Assembly (NCBI GenBank): GCA_964492185.1
Contig: CAZBJH010000129.1
Span: forward strand, 1-9,187
Length of the DNA stretch: 9,187 bases
Direction of reading: 5' to 3'
Source: JAFGSZ01 sp964492185
Lineage (GTDB): Bacteria > Bacteroidota > Bacteroidia > Bacteroidales > UBA10428
Below the pieces are notes generated by a model. That model had not been told where the DNA came from. It searched no databases and saw nothing but the letters and a program-made list of their open reading frames with translations. The translations under genes and the position numbers were made by a program. This document shows positions 1 to 5,445 of the stretch, piece by piece. How positions within the stretch are numbered: position 1 is the stretch's first letter; the number at the start of each line of letters is the position of its first letter.

Positions 1-54
1 GCAAATAAAGCATTAATTTTCAACATTTTGTTATTTATTGACAGACTCTAATTA

Positions 55-195
55 GTGTCTGTCCATAATGTCCGATATCTGCGTTGCTGCTCACATTTTA
101 AATCCTCAAATACTTTAGTATACCGCGGTTTAAAATGTTCACGCGCCTTGATCTCGAACATTCTGAACAAACACTAGGACTTTATAGACAAAGTC
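55..195 (+). mobile_element. MITE-like palindromic repeat, copy 1 (non-coding)
   Basis: The 124-bp core 53-176 differs from copy 3 at only five positions. Its outer 26 bases (53-78) match the reverse complement of its last 26 (151-176) at 21 positions. Nested inside are ACATTTTAAA (93-102) pairing with TTTAAAATGT (129-138) and a central ATAC/GTAT hairpin (110-121), so the unit is a multi-level palindrome. Including the end hairpin, the likely element runs from GTGTCTGTC to GACAAAGTC and is flanked on both sides by TAATTA (49-54 and 196-201), which looks like a target duplication. It encodes nothing. A non-autonomous derivative of an insertion sequence, mobilised by a transposase elsewhere, is the best explanation; a REP-like extragenic palindrome is the alternative. 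Confidence 0.75.
178..195. repeat. end hairpin of repeat copy 1
   Basis: Six-base stem GACTTT/AAAGTC around ATAGAC. It sits directly beyond the conserved ACACTA end of the 124-bp core, as in copy 2. It touches the stop codon of the lipoprotein gene. There is no U tract on the minus strand, so it is not a standard intrinsic terminator. Confidence 0.65.
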
Positions 196-644
196 TAATT
201 AGAGTACTTTAGCTTTGCATTTAGCTCTCCGCCTCTTATTACCCAGCAATCGGTATCGCATACATCCGACACATGTTTTACTCTGAGTTTATCACCATCA
301 ACAGCATAAATCGTTTTACCATTTACGGAGTATTTTGCTTTTACCGAGTACTCTTTCCCCACAGGTACATAGAGATAATACGGTGATGCAGCAGCCGTAT
401 CGAAGTATTCAATTATATTCTCATTGATTGTACCACGGTAAATAGTGAGAGGAATTTTGTTGTTCCGGCTGTCAATGGTAAGGTGAATAATAATATCTGC
501 ACTGTCGGGCTTTTCCTGGTAACATTCACTGCAATCAATTTCCAGTGTCCGGATTTTATCATCACATGCAGGTAAAAGCAGTCCTGCCATGCATAATATC
601 AGGAGCAGGTATCCTGGGAAGTTGTATGAATTATTTACAGCCAT
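195..644 (-). CDS. small cysteine-containing lipoprotein of unknown function
   Basis: 149 residues. The N-terminus has a hydrophobic stretch (about residues 11-25) ending in L-P-A-C with Cys27 followed by two Asp, which reads as a lipoprotein signal peptide; Pro at the second lipobox position is unusual. Two Asp after the Cys could favour a particular membrane destination in Bacteroidota, but this is inference. The mature part has a Cys38-x2-Cys41 pair near the start and a Cys129-x3-Cys133 pair near the end, with beta-rich sequence between, so disulfides or a metal site are possible. The start overlaps the end of the upstream ankyrin gene by 10 bp, pointing to translational coupling and a shared role. 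The TAG stop lies exactly at the border of a palindromic repeat. It resembles uncharacterised Bacteroidota lipoproteins I recall only loosely, so no function is assigned. Confidence 0.85.
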   Translation of the reverse strand: MAVNNSYNFPGYLLLILCMAGLLLPACDDKIRTLEIDCSECYQEKPDSADIIIHLTIDSRNNKIPLTIYRGTINENIIEYFDTAAASPYYLYVPVGKEYSVKAKYSVNGKTIYAVDGDKLRVKHVSDVCDTDCWVIRGGELNAKLKYSN

Positions 645-2101
645 GGTATTTCTTTTGTAAAGTGGGTAGACCTTTTATTAATCAAACGATAGCTAACAGT
701 CAAATGAATTCGTCCCGGATGAATTTCAATGACATCAAGGTTGTTGTATTCATATAATAATTGAAAATACAGTTTGTTTACAGAAAAAAAAGCACCTCCG
801 AAGGGTACAAGGTAAATTCTTCTATCGGGCTTATGACTTGCACCGCGATATTTAGCCCATGTTACGGATGTTTTAACTCCCAGACTCAAACCTGCAAAAC
901 CTGTGTTTGTAAATGATATAAGGGAAATATTCTTTTGTAAACCGGCATAAACCATACCTCTTTTTTCCCAGTACTGATAGCTGGTAAGGGTATCAATATT
1001 TTCCAGAACCCTTACGGCAAAAGGACGGCCCAGGTACCCGGCAGTAAATGAAAAGTTATATTTGGTGTCAAATATACCTAAATTCAAACCGCTCATAAAA
1101 TCATCCATGTTCCAGCTAACATCCCCGCCAAATGAGAAATATCCCGGAGAGGGCATAAAGTTCTTCCTGGCTCCATATCTTTTCAGGTAATCAGCAGTTG
1201 AATCATTTTTATTCATAATTGCAATATCGATCGGGTTAAGCGAAGGTGTTATTTGTTTATTTACATCAGCACCTGACCGGACCAATGAAGTGACGATATC
1301 ATTATACCCGTTCTGAGCAGCAATTGCCAGGGGAGTATAGCCATATTTGTTACTAACAGTAATATCTGCACCTGCTGCTATCAGCATTTCAACAATATCA
1401 GGAAAACCGTTTTGAGCAGCATAATGCAACGCAGTATAGCCCTCATTATCTACAATATTTATATCCGCCCCTCTATCTGTTAATAATCCGGCAACAACGG
1501 GATATCCAAGAAAGGCTGCAACCATAAGTGCAGATGTTCCTGATCTGTCCTTTATATCAGGGTCTGCATCATAGTAGAGCAGCATATCGCACATGATCTC
1601 ATTGTTATTTTTGACTGAAATCATCAATGGAGTTACACCATCATAACCGGGAAGGTCAATGTCGGCTCCCATGCGAATGAGATTTTCTGCAACATCAAAA
1701 TTATCCTTTTCCACAGCAGCTATCAATGCAGTAATTCCGTTTTCAGGTACTCTATCAGGATCAGCACCATTAAGCATGAGGATTTCTACAATATTATTAT
1801 GCCCTGATTCAACTGCAAACATAAGGGGAGTGACACCTTCCCAGGTAGTTGCATTGATATCTGCTCCATTATTTAACAGACGAATAATTTCACTTTCATA
1901 TCCGTGGTAGGCTGCGAGGATCAGGTTATAATCCGGATTATCTTCTATATACATTGAAGTATCTGTATCCGACGTGTCTGAATAATGTTGTATAATTTCT
2001 GCCGGGTCAGTATATGGAAGACAGGAATGCGTTTGCCGGCCATATACTGTATGTATTGCATAAGGCAGTGATAACAGATAAATTATATATTTAAATCTCA
2101 T
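635..2101 (-). CDS. secreted ankyrin-repeat protein with probable C-terminal outer-membrane beta-barrel
   Basis: 488 residues from the ATG at 2101. The open frame extends to 2203, but I chose the internal start because it begins a clean signal peptide (MRFKYIIYLLSL..., likely cleaved after V-Y-G, residue 21), which would otherwise be buried 34 residues in. Residues about 57-316 hold roughly eight 33-residue ankyrin repeats with recurring G-x-T-P/A-L, A-A-x-x-G and G-A-D-[IVP] signatures; the first and last are degenerate. Residues about 318-476 are different: alternating hydrophobic/polar segments rich in aromatic residues, Gly and Tyr, as in outer-membrane beta-barrels, with a strand-like L-T-V-S-Y-R near the end. 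Ankyrin repeats bind proteins, so a periplasm- or surface-exposed interaction platform anchored in the outer membrane is inferred. Its stop overlaps the following lipoprotein gene, a likely partner. The barrel call is from composition only; a soluble beta-sandwich is the alternative. Confidence 0.85.
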   Translation of the reverse strand: MRFKYIIYLLSLPYAIHTVYGRQTHSCLPYTDPAEIIQHYSDTSDTDTSMYIEDNPDYNLILAAYHGYESEIIRLLNNGADINATTWEGVTPLMFAVESGHNNIVEILMLNGADPDRVPENGITALIAAVEKDNFDVAENLIRMGADIDLPGYDGVTPLMISVKNNNEIMCDMLLYYDADPDIKDRSGTSALMVAAFLGYPVVAGLLTDRGADINIVDNEGYTALHYAAQNGFPDIVEMLIAAGADITVSNKYGYTPLAIAAQNGYNDIVTSLVRSGADVNKQITPSLNPIDIAIMNKNDSTADYLKRYGARKNFMPSPGYFSFGGDVSWNMDDFMSGLNLGIFDTKYNFSFTAGYLGRPFAVRVLENIDTLTSYQYWEKRGMVYAGLQKNISLISFTNTGFAGLSLGVKTSVTWAKYRGASHKPDRRIYLVPFGGAFFSVNKLYFQLLYEYNNLDVIEIHPGRIHLTVSYRLINKRSTHFTKEIPWL

Positions 2102-2255
2102 ACCGGATAATTCAATGATAAAAATAGATAAATCTTTTAATTGCATGATCCCCTGCAGGAATTTTTTCCCTAAGAAATAATCTAAGAGGAATTTTACAGA
2201 CAACTACCAAATGAGTTGTATGATATTAGTATATTTATTGCTTTATTGAGCATTA

Positions 2256-2264
2256 TATAATTTG
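2256..2264 (+). promoter_or_regulatory. weak candidate -7 promoter region for the SLC12-like transporter
   Basis: TATAATTTG lies 37 bp before the transporter ATG and resembles the Bacteroidota -7 motif TAnnTTTG with one extra base. A TTG at 2238-2240 could be a -33 element, but the 15-bp gap is short. The divergent spacer 2102-2301 offers no better match on this strand, and none on the other strand for the ankyrin gene. Confidence 0.25.
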
Positions 2265-2301
2265 TGAGAGATTATACACCGAAAAATTATAGATAAGCCT
2301 G

Positions 2302-4524
2302 ATGGAAAATCAACAAAATCAAAAAAAAAGTTTTGGAACAGCACCTGTCTTTTTCACTGCTATATCAACCATTTTGGGAGCTATTTTGTTTTTGCGATTT
2401 GGATTTGCAGTCGGGACACTTGGATTTTCAGGAGTATTATTACTGATTTTTCTGGGCCACATGGTAACTATCCCCACCGCGCTTTCATTATCCGAGATAG
2501 CCACTAATCAAAGGGTTGAAGGAGGAGGGGAGTATTTCATCATATCGCGTTCTTTCGGGCTCAATATTGGTGCAACAATTGGTATTGCCCTGTATTTTTC
2601 ACAGGCTATCAGCGTAGCCTTTTATGTTATTGCTTTTACGGAATCTTTTGAACCTTTTTTTAATCTTGTCAGGGACAGGTTCGGCTTTACCCTGCCTCGG
2701 CAGGCAATAAGTATTCCTGCCATGTTAATATTATCATATATGATCCTTAGCAGGGGTGCTAATATGGGAGTGAAAACCCTGTATATTGTAGTGGCTGTTT
2801 TGTTCATTTCCATATTGTTTTTCTTTTTAGGAAAATCTTCATACTCAGGAAATACATCCGGATTGTTAACATTTGATAATGAAAGCTTTTCAAACTCATT
2901 TTTCATTGTTTTTGCAATTTGCTTTCCTGCATTCACCGGGATGACTGCCGGGGTGGGGCTTTCAGGTGATTTGAAAAATCCGGGGAAATCAATTCCTTTA
3001 GGGACTACTGCTGCAACTATATGCGGTATGATTACTTATGTATTTATCAGTTGGAAACTGGCTGTATCTGCTTCACCTGAAGAGTTGGTGAATAATCAAT
3101 TAATTATGAGTAAGATAGCCTATATGGGCCCTGTGATAATTCCTTTGGGATTAGCAGCATCAACAATTTCATCTGCAATTGGTTCTGTTATGGTTGCCCC
3201 TCGTACACTCCAGGCTTTGGGTAGTGACAGATCATTGCCATTCGGGAAAGTCAATTCAATTATATCAAAGGGCAGGGGAGAAACCAACGAACCGTTTAAT
3301 TCTACTTTATTTACCTGCTTAATTGCATTAATTTTTGTTGCCCTTGGAAATGTAGATGCCGTTGCTAAAATAATATCCATGTTTTTTATGGTGACATATG
3401 GTTCCATATGTCTGATCTCTTTTCTTTATCATTTTGGTGCAGATCCTTCCTACAGGCCATCATTCAGGTCAAGATGGTATATCTCATTGATCGGATTTCT
3501 CCTTTGTATATGGTTGATGTTTAAAATAAGTACACCCTATGCTATAATGGCTATTGTACTGATGTCCCTGATATACATTTTTATAAACTATGTACATAAA
3601 GACCGGGGAGGTATGCAGTCCATTTTTGAATCGGCTATTTTCCAATTAAGCAGAAATATCCAGGTTTTTAATCAGCGATCAAAGAAATCAACTGATCAGC
3701 GTAAGTGGAGGCCTTCAGTAGTATGTATCTCAAGCCGTTCTTTTGAACAATCCAGGGCAATGAAACTACTTAAATGGATAGCTTATCGATATGGTTTTTG
3801 TACGTATATCCATCTAATTGTGGATTACTTTTCAAAATCTTCCAACGCGCGTGCACAGGAGGTTTTAGACAGACTTATCGAGATCAATGAAGAGAACAGT
3901 AATGTATACCTGGATACTATGATCTCACCATCCTATACCTCAGCTGTTGCACAGGTAATACAATTACCAAGCATTTCAGGTATGGAAAACAATATGATCC
4001 TGTTCGAGTTTGATAAGGAAAAGCCTGATAATTTAAAACAAATAGCAGATAATGTAGCACTTACACGAGCCGGGGATCTTGATATTTGTGTTCTGGGTAT
4101 TTCAAAACGCGAGATCAACTTTAAGAATGGCATACATGTGTGGATCAAAACAACGGATTTTGAAAATTCCAATTTAATGATATTGCTTAGTTATATTATT
4201 CTCGGACATCCGGAATGGAAAAAAGGAAAGATAAAAATCTTTAATATTTGTAAAGAAAAAGAACTCGGTAAAACCCGCGAAAATTTACTTGAACTGATTA
4301 AAGCAGGAAGATTACCCATTTCACCGAAAAATATCGAAATAATAAAGTCAGATGAGAATATCAATGCAAAAAAGCATGTTAATGAAAGGTCAAAGGATGC
4401 CGGACTGACAGTAATCGGCTTCAGGGAAGAGCAATTGAAGTTCAGCAGGGATGTGTTTCTAGGTTATGATGATCTTGGTGATGTTTTATTTGTAAATGCT
4501 CATGATATGGTTGCAATTACCTGA
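2302..4524 (+). CDS. SLC12-like cation-chloride cotransporter (APC superfamily)
   Basis: 740 residues. The first ~430 are a twelve-helix APC-type transporter core and the last ~280 a soluble cytoplasmic domain. Hallmarks of the cation-chloride cotransporter family are visible: G-A-I-L-F-L-R-F-G in helix 1 (residues 26-34), G-G-G-E-Y-F-I-I-S-R near 74-83, F-P-A-F-T-G-M-T-A-G...S-G-D-L-K-N-P-G-K-S-I-P in helix 6 and the next loop (208-232), and A-P-R-T-L-Q-A-L-G-S-D-R...P-F in helix 8 (299-314). The C-terminal domain also matches: W-R-P-S at 469-472 and I-H-V-W...L-M-I-L-L-S-Y-I-I...W-K-K-G-K-I-K-I-F at 611-647 parallel the eukaryotic NKCC/KCC tail. Known family members move chloride together with sodium and/or potassium across the membrane; which ions this one carries cannot be read here. 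It is transcribed alone, divergent from the ankyrin gene. General amino-acid permeases are unlikely because they lack the C-terminal domain. Confidence 0.9.
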   Translation: MENQQNQKKSFGTAPVFFTAISTILGAILFLRFGFAVGTLGFSGVLLLIFLGHMVTIPTALSLSEIATNQRVEGGGEYFIISRSFGLNIGATIGIALYFSQAISVAFYVIAFTESFEPFFNLVRDRFGFTLPRQAISIPAMLILSYMILSRGANMGVKTLYIVVAVLFISILFFFLGKSSYSGNTSGLLTFDNESFSNSFFIVFAICFPAFTGMTAGVGLSGDLKNPGKSIPLGTTAATICGMITYVFISWKLAVSASPEELVNNQLIMSKIAYMGPVIIPLGLAASTISSAIGSVMVAPRTLQALGSDRSLPFGKVNSIISKGRGETNEPFNSTLFTCLIALIFVALGNVDAVAKIISMFFMVTYGSICLISFLYHFGADPSYRPSFRSRWYISLIGFLLCIWLMFKISTPYAIMAIVLMSLIYIFINYVHKDRGGMQSIFESAIFQLSRNIQVFNQRSKKSTDQRKWRPSVVCISSRSFEQSRAMKLLKWIAYRYGFCTYIHLIVDYFSKSSNARAQEVLDRLIEINEENSNVYLDTMISPSYTSAVAQVIQLPSISGMENNMILFEFDKEKPDNLKQIADNVALTRAGDLDICVLGISKREINFKNGIHVWIKTTDFENSNLMILLSYIILGHPEWKKGKIKIFNICKEKELGKTRENLLELIKAGRLPISPKNIEIIKSDENINAKKHVNERSKDAGLTVIGFREEQLKFSRDVFLGYDDLGDVLFVNAHDMVAIT

Positions 4525-4690
4525 TATATTTGTGTTTACAATATAACTTCAGAGTCAAACGGTAGATTTCCTACAACATAATACAAGGCAGACAGGTAAG
4601 GTTTCCATAACAGCCGTATTTTATAAATAACCGGTAATCTGACATTGATAAATAGATAGAATACTTTGGTCAAAAACCGCTATCCTGAAT
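4525..4690. other. gene-free spacer after the transporter gene
   Basis: About 165 bp without a convincing reading frame. I see no GC-rich stem followed by a T run, so no clear terminator for the transporter gene. The functional content of the longer gap starts after this stretch, with the promoter candidate and the repeat element. Confidence 0.5.
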
Positions 4691-4721
4691 TTTGCCAATA
4701 TTTTTATAGTAATTATTTTTG
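4691..4721 (+). promoter_or_regulatory. Bacteroidota-type promoter (TTTG -33, TAnnTTTG -7) for the receiver gene
   Basis: TTTG at 4691-4694 and TATTTTTG at 4714-4721 match the two Bacteroidota sigma-A elements exactly, with a 19-bp gap, within the normal range. Transcription would start near 4728, a few bases before the end hairpin of the palindromic repeat, giving a leader of roughly 220 nt before the receiver ATG at 4951. This is the best promoter match I found in the window. The prediction rests on sequence alone. Confidence 0.6.
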
Positions 4722-4730
4722 GGTTAAATA

Positions 4731-4748
4731 GAGTTTGTCTACAAACTC
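4731..4748 (+). repeat. end hairpin of repeat copy 2
   Basis: A perfect 8-base inverted repeat, GAGTTTGT and ACAAACTC, separated by two bases (7 bp with a realistic four-base loop). The corresponding place in copy 1 also holds a hairpin (178-195) of related sequence, so the hairpin belongs to the repeat and not to the flank. Confidence 0.75.
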
Positions 4749-4924
4749 TTAGTGTTTGTTCAGAATGTTCGAGATCAAGGTGCGCAAACCGAACGAAGTG
4801 AGCTCTTGAACACCTTTAAAAATAATTAACGTTGTGAAAAAAATTTTAAACCGCGGAATACTAAGGTATTCGAGGATTTAAATTTTTGGCAGCAACGCGA
4901 ATATCGGACATTATGGACAGACAC
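4731..4924 (-). mobile_element. MITE-like palindromic repeat, copy 2 (inverted, enlarged)
   Basis: Same element in opposite orientation. The core 4750-4926 is 177 bp against 124 bp in the other copies, the difference being about 53 bp near 4787-4840. The terminal arms are 4750-4775 and 4901-4926. The inner stem has changed on both sides (4841-4850 and 4877-4887 are now A/T-only) yet can still pair, and the central hairpin GAATAC-TAAG-GTATTC (4856-4871) is intact. TAAATA occurs just outside both ends (4725-4730 and 4925-4930), again fitting a 6-bp target duplication. It lies between a promoter candidate and the receiver gene, ending 26 bp before that ATG. Confidence 0.75.
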
Positions 4925-4950
4925 TAAATAACCTGAATTAAGCTAAACCA

Positions 4951-5445
4951 ATGTTAAACAAAGGTAAATCACATCAACCTCTCATCTTTGTTGTTGATAG
5001 AAATACTAACTACAGAAATCTGATCATCAACTCACTGGCTGCCATCAATTATACAAATGTAAGAGCCTTTGACAGTGCGGGTAAATGTATTGAAATGATA
5101 AACCTTTGCCCGGATATTGTTATTCAGGATTATCAACCTAATGGTAATGAGGGTACAGGATTACTAAGGAAAACAAAGAGAATGAATCCGGAAACCGATT
5201 TTATTTTTTTATCGGCACAAAGGAATCCCGAAGTAGTAGTTGAAATATTGAAATCCGGAGCAGCAGATTATATTGCAAAAACAAAATATGCAATAAGTAA
5301 ACTTGCCGGACGGATTGATCAACTGGTAATGTCAAAACAGAGAATGAAAAAACTCATCAGGCAGCAATATCAACTGATCTGTTCATTGGGGCTTATATTC
5401 TTCAGTATTGTATCACTTGTAATTTACTATACCCTGTTCGGTTAA
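4951..5445 (+). CDS. stand-alone receiver-domain protein with C-terminal membrane anchor
   Basis: 164 residues. Residues about 10-127 form a CheY-like receiver: hydrophobic strand ending in Asp16, predicted phosphorylated Asp60 (P-D-I-V-I-Q-D), Ser88 (F-L-S-A), and Lys110 (Y-I-A-K). The usual acidic pair before loop 1 is reduced to Asp16-Arg17, and the Pro that normally follows the Lys is Thr, so metal binding or switching may be altered. After a basic linker (K129-R137) comes one hydrophobic helix, about 141-162, running to the end, instead of a DNA-binding or enzymatic output domain. The protein should be tethered to the inner membrane with the receiver in the cytoplasm. No histidine kinase lies nearby. 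It probably acts through a membrane partner or as a phosphate sink; neither can be shown here. Its last 33 bp overlap the end of the opposite-strand LysM gene. Confidence 0.85.
   Translation: MLNKGKSHQPLIFVVDRNTNYRNLIINSLAAINYTNVRAFDSAGKCIEMINLCPDIVIQDYQPNGNEGTGLLRKTKRMNPETDFIFLSAQRNPEVVVEILKSGAADYIAKTKYAISKLAGRIDQLVMSKQRMKKLIRQQYQLICSLGLIFFSIVSLVIYYTLFG

Noticed and set aside
178..195. Intrinsic terminator for the lipoprotein gene
   Set aside because: Hairpin has a short, AT-rich stem and no following U tract on the transcribed strand; it recurs as part of the mobile repeat.
545..757. Plus-strand reading frame over the lipoprotein/ankyrin junction
   Set aside because: Lies antisense to two well-supported genes and has no recognisable features.
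2102..2203. N-terminal extension of the ankyrin protein
   Set aside because: It would place 34 residues before a clear signal peptide; the internal ATG at 2101 fits better.
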